Source of the DNA: Candidatus Hydrogenedentota bacterium
Lineage (GTDB): Bacteria; Hydrogenedentota; Hydrogenedentia; Hydrogenedentales; SCBR16-9
NCBI GenBank assembly: GCA_007116095.1
Contig: SKJD01000109.1
Span: 1 to 5,742 of the forward strand
Reading direction: 5' to 3'
DNA: 5,742 bases
Below the pieces are notes generated by a model that worked only from the letters and a program-made list of their open reading frames with translations, did no database searches and was not told where the DNA came from. Positions 1 through 5,510 of this stretch are shown piece after piece (positions within the stretch are counted from its first letter, which is position 1; each line of letters begins with the position of its first letter). The position numbers were made by a program, and so were the translations under genes.

Positions 1-66
1 ATAGTCAACCACAACGGCAATGCCGAACCCCGTGGCTATTTGAAGAAACATGTTGCCACTGAATGA
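1..66 (+). CDS. Possible C-terminal end of an upstream gene (partial)
   Basis: Frame 1 is open from the window edge to a TGA at 64-66 and gives 21 residues ending in GYLKKHVATE. The composition (charged, ending in a basic/polar tail) would suit a real protein C-terminus, and the frame is on the same strand as rpiB. This is too short to identify a family. It does not look like the end of HslV, which would be the expected neighbour of hslU. The other two forward frames hit stops early (TAG at 2-4 and TGA at 60-62), so frame 1 is the only forward candidate. It may equally be chance reading of intergenic DNA. Confidence 0.25.
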   Translation: MVNHNGNAEPRGYLKKHVATE

Positions 67-190
67 ATGGTGTTTGTCCAGAATTCCTGAAAATCGACTT
101 AATCAACACTCCCCTACGCAGGCATGACGCAGGTGGCGGCGGTGCTCTGACGCGGGGATGTTGGCAAAGAAAGCAATTGTGCTTGATCAC

Positions 191-210
191 CTTCGTGCAA
201 AAGCACGAAG
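191..210. repeat. Perfect hairpin, 8-bp stem with AAAA loop
   Basis: CTTCGTGC (191-198), loop AAAA, then GCACGAAG (203-210) is a perfect 8-bp inverted repeat. It directly abuts the next palindrome (211-228). There is no T-run after either hairpin, so an intrinsic terminator is unlikely. It resembles REP/BIME-style intergenic palindromes. If transcribed it would form a stable stem-loop in the 5' leader of rpiB. Confidence 0.75.
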
Positions 211-228
211 AGCGAACTAAAGTTCGCT
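211..228. repeat. Perfect hairpin, 7-bp stem with TAAA loop
   Basis: AGCGAAC (211-217), loop TAAA, GTTCGCT (222-228). The core 16-mer of this palindrome recurs exactly at 4977-4992, where the outermost pair is lost because 4976 is G. It is the head of the longer dispersed repeat starting at 212. It sits directly against the hairpin at 191-210 with no spacer, so the two would stack as tandem stem-loops in RNA or as a paired cruciform-prone site in DNA. Confidence 0.75.
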
Positions 229-265
229 ACTCCACATAATAAGATTACTTGCGCGGTAATATCAG
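212..265 (+). repeat. Dispersed repeat, copy 1 (matches 4977-5030)
   Basis: Aligning 212-265 with 4977-5030 without gaps gives 43 of 54 identical positions by hand count, and 27 of 28 in the first part (212-239). Matching continues weakly to about 275. Both copies have the same orientation and begin with the palindrome GCGAAC-TAAA-GTTCGC. The copy lies about 50 bp before rpiB. There is no open frame in it, and it looks like a non-autonomous intergenic repeat. Confidence 0.8.
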
Positions 266-318
266 AACTACATCCAAACAACTAAACCATGAACATAATC
301 AAGGGGGTATGAATATCC

Positions 319-762
319 ATGAAAATTGCATTTGGCAGCGATCACGCAGGTTTTGAAGATCCAGGGCCGCATTACAAGCCGGAACTGATCCAATTCATCG
401 CGTCGCTGGGCCATGAAGTCCTGGACTGCGGCCCGCAATTGGGCGAATCGGTCGATTATCCGGATTACGGGCGGAAGGTCGCTGAAGCGATCAAAGACGG
501 CGCGGCCGAGCGTGGCGTGTTGCTCTGCGGTACGGGCATCGGGATCAGTATCGCCGCCAACCGTTACCCCGAAGTCCGCGCCGCGGTCTGTGTCAATGAA
601 GACATGGCCCGTCTGTCCAGGGAGCACAACGACGCCAATATCATCGCCCTGGGCAAACGCCTGCTCTCCCTGGAGGAATGCAAGAATCTAATTAAAATCT
701 GGCTGGAAACCCCGTTCAGCGGCGTTGACCGGCACCAACGGCGGGTGGACAAACTCTGTTAG
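319..762 (+). CDS. rpiB: Ribose-5-phosphate isomerase B
   Basis: RpiB interconverts ribose 5-phosphate and ribulose 5-phosphate in the cytosolic non-oxidative pentose phosphate pathway; some family members use allose 6-phosphate. The 147-residue length is typical of the RpiB/LacAB family. Visible family motifs are the N-terminal GSDHAG (residues 6-11), DYPDY (46-50), the catalytic-cysteine motif LLCGTGIGISIAAN (68-81, Cys70 as catalytic base) and SREHNDAN (100-107), with His103 matching the ring-opening histidine of the E. coli enzyme. DRHQRR (137-142) matches the phosphate-binding end. The ATG at 319 is preceded by a GGGGGT Shine-Dalgarno at 303-308, 10 nt away; an ATG at 309 is out of frame. 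Residues after GSDHAGF carry a few extra amino acids (EDPGPHY) compared with the usual pattern. It begins the rpiB-hslU-pgeF run. Confidence 0.95.
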   Translation: MKIAFGSDHAGFEDPGPHYKPELIQFIASLGHEVLDCGPQLGESVDYPDYGRKVAEAIKDGAAERGVLLCGTGIGISIAANRYPEVRAAVCVNEDMARLSREHNDANIIALGKRLLSLEECKNLIKIWLETPFSGVDRHQRRVDKLC

Positions 763-794
763 CGTCGCGCAATCCGCGGCATGTCCCCCCTCAT

Positions 795-800
795 AAAGGA
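795..800 (+). promoter_or_regulatory. Ribosome binding site of hslU
   Basis: AAAGGA ends 5 nt before the ATG at 806. This supports that start, and the N-terminus that follows ([11 protein letters not shown] from residue 17) lines up with the family, leaving a short 16-residue lead. Confidence 0.6.
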
Positions 801-805
801 ACCCC

Positions 806-2302
806 ATGAACGAAGCACTGGAAGCACAAGACAAGACCCCGCCCCACCGTGACTTAACCCCACGGGAAATTGTCGAGGCGCTGGACCAACACATCATCGG
901 CCAGGACGATGCCAAGCGCAAGGTGGCCATCGCCCTACGCAACCGCTGGCGCCGGCAGCAATTGTCGGAAGCGCTGCGCGACGAAGTCGCCCCGAAAAAC
1001 ATCATCATGATCGGTCCGACGGGGGTGGGTAAAACAGAAATTGCCCGGCGGCTTTCCAAGCTGGTATACGCGCCGTTCGTCAAGGTCGAGGCCTCCAAGT
1101 TTACCGAGGTCGGCTATGTTGGGCGGGACTGTGAGTCCATGATCCGCGAGTTGATGGAAGCGGGCATCAATATCATCCGTGAAGAAATGAAGCGGGAAGT
1201 GGCCGACGTCGCGCAGCAGAACGCGGAAAAGCGCCTGCTGGACATCCTGCTGCCGCCCCAGCCCTCCGCACGACGTCCGGAACGCAGCGCTCCGGAGCAC
1301 AGTGGTCCGGAGAAAGTCTTTCATCCCAATGATCCGACAGCTGGCGATGAAGGCCCCGCACGCAACCTGCGCGAAAAAGATACGGATCGCCCGGGGCGTG
1401 ATCAAGACGCCGAAGCCCGCACCCGGGAGATGCTCCTGCGCAAGCTACGGGCCGGCGATCTGGACGATCGCGAAGTGGAGGTCAGTGTGCAGGACAACGG
1501 CGGGCAGTCCATGATGCAGGTCTTCTCGAACTCCGGCATGGAAGAAATGGGGGTCAACCTGCAAGACATGCTCGGCAAGCTCATGCCGCAGCGCTCGAAG
1601 CGCCGGAAGGTGACCGTGGCCGAAGCCCGCACCATTCTGGAACAGGAAGCGCTGAACGAGCTGGTGGACATGGAGACCGTGATTCCCCGCGCCCGGGAAC
1701 GGGTGGAAAACGCGGGCATCGTCTTCCTGGACGAAATCGACAAAATCGCTGGACGCGGCGGCGGCCAGGGCCATGGCCCGGACGTCTCCCGGGAAGGCGT
1801 ACAGCGGGACATCCTGCCCATCGTGGAAGGCAGCACGGTCACGACGAAGCATGGCCCGGTTAAAACCGATCATATTCTGTTCATCGCGGCGGGGGCTTTT
1901 CATATTTCGAAGGTATCGGATCTCATTCCGGAATTGCAGGGCCGCTTCCCGATTCGCGTGGAGCTGCAAAGTCTGAATTCCGAAGACTTCATCCGCATCC
2001 TGAAAGAGCCCAAGAGTTCGCTCATCAAGCAGTACATTGCCATGCTAGAGACGGAAGGCGTGGAATTGGTTTTTGAAGACGAGGCCATCGACACCATCGC
2101 CGAGATTTGCCAGCAGGTGAACAACGAAACCGAGAACATCGGAGCGCGGCGTTTGCATACCATCATGGAAAACCTCCTGGAAGAGGTCTCCTTTGATGCG
2201 CCGAAATTTCGGGACAGTACGTACCGGATCGACAGCCAACAGGTTCGTGAACGGCTCACCGGTCTGATCGAGGACCATGATCTGAACCGGTATATCCTCT
2301 AA
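806..2302 (+). CDS. hslU: ATP-dependent protease ATPase subunit HslU
   Basis: HslU (ClpY) is the hexameric AAA+ unfoldase that feeds proteins to the HslV peptidase in the cytoplasm. The 498-residue product has, in order: [18 protein letters not shown] (17-34), Walker A GPTGVGKT (70-77), the pore loop GYVG (103-106), the inserted I-domain (about 110-270), Walker B IVFLDEID (305-312), [12 protein letters not shown] (324-335), the arginine-finger segment LQGRFPIR (377-384, Arg380), sensor 2 GARRLHT (446-452) and the C-terminal tail LNRYIL. In known HslVU complexes that tail inserts between HslV subunits, so an HslV partner is expected. The protein is about 55 residues longer than E. coli HslU (443); much of the excess lies in a charged, proline-rich part of the I-domain (about 149-205). 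No hslV lies next to it in the window, although hslV-hslU is the usual order. The gap to rpiB is 43 nt. Confidence 0.97.
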   Translation: MNEALEAQDKTPPHRDLTPREIVEALDQHIIGQDDAKRKVAIALRNRWRRQQLSEALRDEVAPKNIIMIGPTGVGKTEIARRLSKLVYAPFVKVEASKFTEVGYVGRDCESMIRELMEAGINIIREEMKREVADVAQQNAEKRLLDILLPPQPSARRPERSAPEHSGPEKVFHPNDPTAGDEGPARNLREKDTDRPGRDQDAEARTREMLLRKLRAGDLDDREVEVSVQDNGGQSMMQVFSNSGMEEMGVNLQDMLGKLMPQRSKRRKVTVAEARTILEQEALNELVDMETVIPRARERVENAGIVFLDEIDKIAGRGGGQGHGPDVSREGVQRDILPIVEGSTVTTKHGPVKTDHILFIAAGAFHISKVSDLIPELQGRFPIRVELQSLNSEDFIRILKEPKSSLIKQYIAMLETEGVELVFEDEAIDTIAEICQQVNNETENIGARRLHTIMENLLEEVSFDAPKFRDSTYRIDSQQVRERLTGLIEDHDLNRYIL

Positions 2303-2321
2303 GAGCGGACAGCGGGGACAC

Positions 2322-2325
2322 AGGA
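2322..2325 (+). promoter_or_regulatory. Ribosome binding site of pgeF
   Basis: AGGA lies 10 nt before the ATG at 2336, inside the 33-nt gap after the hslU stop. No promoter or terminator fits in that gap, which supports co-transcription with hslU. Confidence 0.5.
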
Positions 2326-2335
2326 AAACCATCTT

Positions 2336-3040
2336 ATGTTGCGCTTTGCATTCCTGGAAGACAAAGGCCTGGGCTGTGCGGTGATCTCCTCCCGCGTCGA
2401 AGGCGATTGCAGTTGGTCGGGCGTCCCCGAAGGCGGCCGGTATCGCCTGGCCGAGACTGCGGGCTATGAGGCAGTCGATTTGGTGATCGCCCGGCAGGTG
2501 CATGGCAAGGCGGTGCTGACGGTCGCCGAGGCCCAGCGCGGCTGCGGGGCGCTTACTCCGGAGAATGCCCCGGGCAAAGCGGATGCGCTGATTACCCGCA
2601 CGCCCGGGCTGCCTATCGGGGTGGCCATCGCCGACTGTGTGCCGGTGCTGCTGTATGCGCCGGAGCATGGCGTGGCGGGCGTGGTACATGCGGGACGTGA
2701 AGGGACGCAGCTTCATATTAGCGCGGCTGCCGTCGCGGCGATGACTGCGCAGTTCCAGGTTCCCCCGGAATCAATCCATGCCGTGCTCGGCCCCTCCGCC
2801 GGTCCCTGCTGCTATGAAGTGGACCCCGACTGCGCCGAAGCCTTTGCCGCCGACTGTGCGGTCCCTCCCTGCGGTCGCAACCTCGACCTGTGGCAGGCCA
2901 ACCAGAAACAACTGTGCGCCGCAGGGGTTCCTGCAGCGCACATTGAAATTTCCGGTATCTGTACCCTCTGTAGCGAGGATTTCTTTTCCTATCGCAGCGG
3001 CGACCTTCGGGCCCGCAACCTGGCCGTGGTGATGCTGTAA
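2336..3040 (+). CDS. pgeF: Peptidoglycan editing factor PgeF (YfiH/DUF152, laccase-domain family)
   Basis: This family was long annotated as polyphenol oxidase/laccase. E. coli YfiH (PgeF) is a cytoplasmic enzyme that removes wrongly added amino acids such as L-Ser from UDP-MurNAc precursors. The 234 residues show RQVHG (53-57), KADALIT (81-87), the ADC motif (99-101), VVHAG (116-120), LGPSAGPCCYEV (151-162), NLDLWQAN (182-189) and the ending GICTLCSEDFFSYR (207-220). His56, Cys101 and His118 match the expected metal/catalytic set. One oddity is that the usual HAGWRG reads HAGREG here (118-123), so the conserved Trp is missing; the surrounding codons are in frame. The gene follows hslU by 33 nt and converges with the radical SAM gene. 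No terminator is evident in the 37 nt between the two stops. Confidence 0.93.
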   Translation: MLRFAFLEDKGLGCAVISSRVEGDCSWSGVPEGGRYRLAETAGYEAVDLVIARQVHGKAVLTVAEAQRGCGALTPENAPGKADALITRTPGLPIGVAIADCVPVLLYAPEHGVAGVVHAGREGTQLHISAAAVAAMTAQFQVPPESIHAVLGPSAGPCCYEVDPDCAEAFAADCAVPPCGRNLDLWQANQKQLCAAGVPAAHIEISGICTLCSEDFFSYRSGDLRARNLAVVML

Positions 3041-3077
3041 TCGAAGCTCCGTGTCCGCAAGCCAGCCAGGGCGCAGC

Positions 3078-4418
3078 TTACATCTTCAGGGCCCAGCTCC
3101 GGTCTTCCGGCTCCACGACTTTCTGCTGATCCTTGATGTAATGCAACGGATCATCGGTGGGAGGATGGTCTTTGATGGGGACGGCTTCGTCCGTGCCATA
3201 GAAATTGGCGTAGTCCCCGTGGAAACCATCACAGATATTGCGCGAGGCGCAGTCTGCACAGCCCTCATGGAACTGATAGTACAAGTCAATGTGCGGGCGC
3301 AGTATCGCTTCCCGACGCCAGACAAAATGCTTGCCGCGCAGCTTCTGCTCCACAAGTCCGACAAAGCGCTGGAAGTTGAAGAAGAGCTTGCCCTTGATGG
3401 AGTTGTTGTACCAGTCCCGCCATTCCGAGGCATTGGCCCTGTAGATACGCCGGGCTCCGCGACCCAGGCGGTACGTCGGCGTGAGCTCGCCTTCCTTCAT
3501 GCGCTGGGGCTGCATCCCCGTCCACAGCCAACTCTGGTAATCCCATTCGTGGTGTTCATAGGTGAGCTGCTGGAAGTTGTAGAAATTCTTGCGGTGACGC
3601 GGCTCGGCCACACAAAGCGGCATGTAACGCACGTTCACCTCAATGTCATGCTCTTCCAGCATGTCCATCGCCTGGGTCAGGGGCTCCTTGATCTCGCTGT
3701 ACTTGGCCACGTTTTCGTGGGTGCGGATGCCCGTCTCCTGGTCTTCAAACGGATTGAAGGCGATGTAGTTCACGCCGTTCGCGCCGTAGTGAATGGCCTT
3801 TTCGGCAATTTTTGTCAGGATCGGCACCACCGGCTTCGACATCGTACAGTTGATACGGAAGGGCACATCGCACTCGACCATGCGCTCAATCGCCTTGATG
3901 ATCTTCTGGTAGGCGCCTTTCCGGCAGACCACTTCGTCGTGGATTTCACCAATGCCGTGTAGACTGACCAGGAAATCGCGAATACCCGCTTCCTTGAATT
4001 GCTCCATCACCCCGGGCTTTGCGAGGTGCAAGCCGTTCGTGATCAGCGTCGGGTACAGACCAATCTCCCGGCAATACGAAATCAAATCCAGGATGCCGGG
4101 GAAGATGGTCGGTTCGCCGCCCTGGATATCGATGCTGGTGCAGCCGTAATAGTGCCGCAGCGTGTGGCATATCTTCTTGGCCTTGTCCAGCGTCATGAAA
4201 TCGTGCTCGGGATGCTTGGAATCGGCGATCCGATTGAGGAAGTAACAGAAGTAACAGCGCAAGTTACAGGTCTGTCCAAGCCACATGACGGCCCGTTTGG
4301 TGATGGTCCGATGGGTGGTCTTTTCGACATCACGTGGCGCGACAGCCGGCATGTTGGGAGGGATATCGCCGGTTATTTCCAATTCCGGCATTTCAATTGC
4401 GACTTTGGCAGTCGTCAT
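3078..4418 (-). CDS. Radical SAM protein with incomplete SPASM/twitch-like cysteine set, function unknown
   Basis: The 446-residue product has an N-terminal extension (1-42) and then a radical SAM core. That core holds the [4Fe-4S] motif CNLRCYFC (Cys51, Cys55, Cys58; CX3CX2C), the SAM-contacting QGGEPT (99-104), LITNGL (125-130) and LVSLHG (150-155). The middle part (about 270-385) is rich in Trp, Tyr, His and Arg. A cysteine group CADCASRNIC (Cys387, 390, 396; CX2CX5C) resembles the SPASM/twitch auxiliary-cluster motif but lacks the final CX3C cysteine. Cys269 could be the fourth ligand. The ATG at 4418 has a good AGGAG (4428-4432 on the plus strand), 9 nt away. The enzyme should be cytosolic and oxygen-sensitive. 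No precursor peptide, transporter or partner gene is beside it. The substrate cannot be told from sequence; peptide modification and small-molecule chemistry are both possible. Confidence 0.9.
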   Translation of the reverse strand: MTTAKVAIEMPELEITGDIPPNMPAVAPRDVEKTTHRTITKRAVMWLGQTCNLRCYFCYFLNRIADSKHPEHDFMTLDKAKKICHTLRHYYGCTSIDIQGGEPTIFPGILDLISYCREIGLYPTLITNGLHLAKPGVMEQFKEAGIRDFLVSLHGIGEIHDEVVCRKGAYQKIIKAIERMVECDVPFRINCTMSKPVVPILTKIAEKAIHYGANGVNYIAFNPFEDQETGIRTHENVAKYSEIKEPLTQAMDMLEEHDIEVNVRYMPLCVAEPRHRKNFYNFQQLTYEHHEWDYQSWLWTGMQPQRMKEGELTPTYRLGRGARRIYRANASEWRDWYNNSIKGKLFFNFQRFVGLVEQKLRGKHFVWRREAILRPHIDLYYQFHEGCADCASRNICDGFHGDYANFYGTDEAVPIKDHPPTDDPLHYIKDQQKVVEPEDRSWALKM

Positions 4419-4427
4419 TAGTAACAG

Positions 4428-4432
4428 CTCCT
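4428..4432 (-). promoter_or_regulatory. Ribosome binding site of the radical SAM gene
   Basis: Read on the minus strand, AGGAG precedes the ATG (4418-4416) by 9 nt. This strongly supports that start for the radical SAM protein. Confidence 0.7.
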
Positions 4433-4482
4433 ATGGGGATCAAATAAAATGTATTGAGAATATAGCTTTATGGACATCACCT

Positions 4483-4512
4483 ACTATAACACAGCCTTGC
4501 AAAAAAGACCAA
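4483..4512 (-). promoter_or_regulatory. Candidate promoter of the radical SAM gene
   Basis: On the minus strand TATAGT (4488-4483) lies 18 nt downstream of TTGGTC (4512-4507). The -10 is close to consensus and the -35 matches at three of six positions. A start near 4476 would give a leader of roughly 58 nt. The sequence from 4436 to 4520 is clearly more AT-rich than its surroundings, as expected for a promoter region. Confidence 0.35.
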
Positions 4513-4566
4513 AACAAACTCCCACCGGACTGAATCCGGGGCCATTTCGGCAAGCGTCCAATCGAT

Positions 4567-4590
4567 GCAGTCAACTGCACCCGAATTTTT
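4567..4590 (+). repeat. 24-bp direct repeat, copy A
   Basis: The 24 bases are identical to 5027-5050. They start with the near-palindrome GCAGTCAACTGC and end in CCGAATTTTT. After the match both copies continue to ATGCCG, with three extra bases (TGG) in copy A. Copy A stands alone, without the GCGAAC palindrome that precedes copy B, so the two modules can occur separately. Confidence 0.85.
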
Positions 4591-4615
4591 TGGATGCCGT
4601 TCTAATATTACCGCC

Positions 4616-4632
4616 CGACCGCGCAGCGGTCG
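4616..4632. repeat. GC-rich perfect hairpin
   Basis: CGACCGC (4616-4622), loop GCA, GCGGTCG (4626-4632) is a perfect 7-bp stem. No T-run follows. It probably belongs to the same class of intergenic palindromes as the other hairpins in this stretch. Confidence 0.65.
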
Positions 4633-4694
4633 CAGCATGTAGCGCAACCGTTTAGGCAACGCTTTCAGCGTAGCGGAGTCGGTGGTATCGCTTA

Positions 4695-4736
4695 CCCAGG
4701 GTAGGCCTTGCCCTTGCGGTCAAGTCCAACCCTGGG
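4695..4736. repeat. Long hairpin with perfect 8-bp ends
   Basis: CCCAGGGT (4695-4702) is the exact reverse complement of ACCCTGGG (4729-4736). The 26-base interior contains a further short complement (CTTG near 4707 with CAAG at 4721-4724). A second small stem GCTCC-TTC-GGAGC follows about 15 nt later. Arrangements of this type, with CCCAGGG and CCCTGGG arms, are familiar from dispersed bacterial repeats, but I cannot assign a named family. Confidence 0.6.
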
Positions 4737-4847
4737 CTGTATTTAGCTCAGCTCCTTCGGAGCAACGATATCCGTTAACTTTGCGTCTCTGCGTTAAAAA
4801 ATTGGCGCGTTATAATCATCCGTGATCACACTGCCGTCAAGGATCTG

Positions 4848-4872
4848 GATGCCTGCCTGCGCAGGAATGACG
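4848..4872. repeat. REP-like palindromic element
   Basis: GCCTGCCTGCGCAGGAATGA (4851-4870) contains the palindromic core CCTGCGCAGG (4855-4864). It is of the widely scattered type whose forward reading gives MPACAGMT. A related 13-mer at 117-129 differs by one base from 4860-4872. Such elements commonly create false short open frames. Confidence 0.6.
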
Positions 4873-4930
4873 GGATTGGGCTTCGCATTCGCAGGCCCAC
4901 ACCCGAAACAAAGGGCTTTCCATGGCCCCA

Positions 4931-4956
4931 TTTCGTGTCGTTTCGTGCCTTTCGTG
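4931..4956 (+). repeat. Short array of TTTCGTG units
   Basis: TTTCGTG occurs at 4931-4937, 4941-4947 and 4950-4956, a spacing of 9-10 nt. It is too short to be a tandem-repeat locus of note and is probably part of a dispersed intergenic repeat. Confidence 0.55.
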
Positions 4957-4976
4957 GTTACAGTTTGGGCGAATGG

Positions 4977-5030
4977 GCGAACTAAAGTTCGCTATTCCAC
5001 ATAACGAATCGACTTCATCGGTAATAGCAG
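4977..5030 (+). repeat. Dispersed repeat, copy 2 (matches 212-265)
   Basis: This has the same orientation as copy 1, with 27 of 28 identical bases at 4977-5004 and about 80 percent over 54 columns. It begins with the palindrome GCGAAC-TAAA-GTTCGC and runs straight into the 24-bp repeat at 5027-5050. The two copies bracket rpiB, hslU, pgeF and the radical SAM gene, about 4.8 kb apart. Confidence 0.8.
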
Positions 5031-5050
5031 TCAACTGCACCCGAATTTTT
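5027..5050 (+). repeat. 24-bp direct repeat, copy B
   Basis: Identical to 4567-4590. Here it is fused to the 3' end of dispersed-repeat copy 2. The corresponding part next to copy 1 (262-275) is a degraded version, which suggests that all three belong to one element family. Confidence 0.85.
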
Positions 5051-5116
5051 ATGCCGAACCTATACTTTTTTCTGGCTGCGAAATGCCATAATACCGCAGG
5101 AAACCCATAAAGCAAT

Positions 5117-5145
5117 TTGCTTTCCCCGGGCTGCTGCGTTATAAT
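5117..5145 (+). promoter_or_regulatory. Promoter of the FMN-riboswitch/ribD transcript
   Basis: A perfect -10 TATAAT (5140-5145) lies 17 nt after TTGCTT (5117-5122), a -35 with the TTG conserved. A start near 5152 would put the first base about 19 nt before helix P1 of the riboswitch, as expected for an RFN leader. The ideal spacing and position make this the best promoter in the window. Confidence 0.65.
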
Positions 5146-5170
5146 CAGGGCAGTAAATACAAGTACATAG

Positions 5171-5300
5171 AACCTTCGGGGCAGGGTGAAATTCCCGGCC
5201 GGCGGTGAAAGCCCGCGAGCGTCCGTCGAATCCATAATGACGGTTGCAGACCCGTGTGAAATTCCGGGGCCGACGGTTAGAGTCCGGATGGGAGAAGGTT
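5171..5300 (+). ncRNA. FMN riboswitch (RFN element)
   Basis: The sequence carries the highly conserved RFN core: CTTCGGGGCAGGGTGAAATT from 5174, the CCGGCGGT and GCCCGCGAGC segments up to 5220, a CCGGGGCCGACGGTTAGAGT block and GGATGGGAGAAGG at the end. Helix P1 is AACCTTC (5171-5177) with GAAGGTT (5294-5300), seven perfect pairs. The variable stem is CCGTC (5223-5227) with GACGG (5239-5243). The aptamer binds flavin mononucleotide and normally lowers expression of downstream riboflavin genes. Here the target is ribD, whose start lies 247 nt after P1, an unusually long expression platform. Confidence 0.97.
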
Positions 5301-5302
5301 AT

Positions 5303-5424
5303 TATCAGGCCGATATGACGTAGCCGGGTTGTAGTGTTTGCCTCTGCGATGAATTAATGTCGCGAATGGCTACGCAAGCGCCGGGCGAACGGCGTATTGA
5401 ACCGTTATGGTTGCTGGCCTGATA
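5303..5424 (+). promoter_or_regulatory. Structured linker of the riboswitch expression platform
   Basis: TATCAGGCC (5303-5311) pairs perfectly with GGCCTGATA (5416-5424), closing a domain right after P1. Inside it, CGTAGCC (5319-5325) pairs with GGCTACG (5368-5374), and CGCCG (5379-5383) pairs with CGGCG (5390-5394) over a GGCGAA loop. This nested set argues for a real RNA structure. The closing arms contain TCAGGC and GCCTGA, which recur in the terminator downstream, so the domain can take part in alternative pairing. Confidence 0.6.
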
Positions 5425-5510
5425 CAGCGCACCCGTTCGGGAAGCATCCGTGGAATCCGCCCTGTTGATTCCGTGGCGCGCCCCATCAGACACGGGAGGT
5501 GCAAGAACGC

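Larger units (their letters stand above)
67..318. other. Non-coding leader region upstream of rpiB, repeat-bearing
   Basis: I see no convincing gene here. The reverse-strand open frame across 5-190 is proline-rich low-quality sequence without a recognisable domain. The region holds a 13-bp motif at 117-129 with a near-copy at 4860-4872, two adjacent perfect hairpins (191-210 and 211-228) and one copy of a dispersed repeat (212-265). No good sigma70 promoter for rpiB could be fixed. TATA-like hexamers occur around 235-240 and 257-262, but none has a convincing -35 at 16-18 nt. Confidence 0.6.
4513..5116. other. Gene-free repeat mosaic
   Basis: No convincing gene is present. The open frames here (for example 4477-4659 minus, 4822-5004 plus, 4837-5235 minus) run through repeats, and the last also runs through the antisense of the riboswitch. 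None has a recognisable domain or a good ribosome binding site. The stretch contains a 24-bp direct repeat (4567-4590), hairpins (4616-4632, 4695-4736, 4744-4762 region), a palindromic element whose plus strand reads as MPACAGMT (4848-4871), a short TTTCGTG array (4931-4956), copy 2 of the dispersed repeat (4977-5030) and the second 24-bp repeat (5027-5050). Confidence 0.75.

Noticed and set aside
191..228. CRISPR-like or tandem repeat array
   Set aside because: Only two different palindromes, no regular repeat-spacer pattern.
3041..3077. Shared terminator between pgeF and the radical SAM gene
   Set aside because: Only a weak 5-bp complement (AAGCT/AGCTT) with a long loop and no T-run on either strand.
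3051..3962. 303-codon open frame antisense to the radical SAM gene
   Set aside because: It lies almost wholly on the opposite strand of a gene with clear motifs, shows no domain and has no good ribosome binding site; a shadow frame of a GC-rich gene.
4477..4659. 60-residue minus-strand frame upstream of the radical SAM gene, considered as a precursor peptide
   Set aside because: It starts with TTG without a ribosome binding site and runs through the 24-bp repeat and the hairpin at 4616-4632; no leader/core pattern.
4781..4816. TATAAT at 4811-4816 as a second promoter
   Set aside because: No -35 at 16-18 nt (TTGCGT is 24 nt away) and no gene or structured RNA follows directly.
4822..5004. 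60-residue plus-strand frame containing MPACAGMT
   Set aside because: It is a reading of a REP-like palindrome and of the TTTCGTG array, a common source of false genes.
4837..5235. 132-residue minus-strand frame
   Set aside because: It covers the antisense of the riboswitch, the ribD promoter and several repeats; no domain.
5357..5422. 21-codon frame (ATG to TGA) in the ribD leader, possible leader peptide
   Set aside because: No Shine-Dalgarno precedes it and its bases are explained by the nested helices; kept only as a remote possibility because its stop lies in the closing helix.
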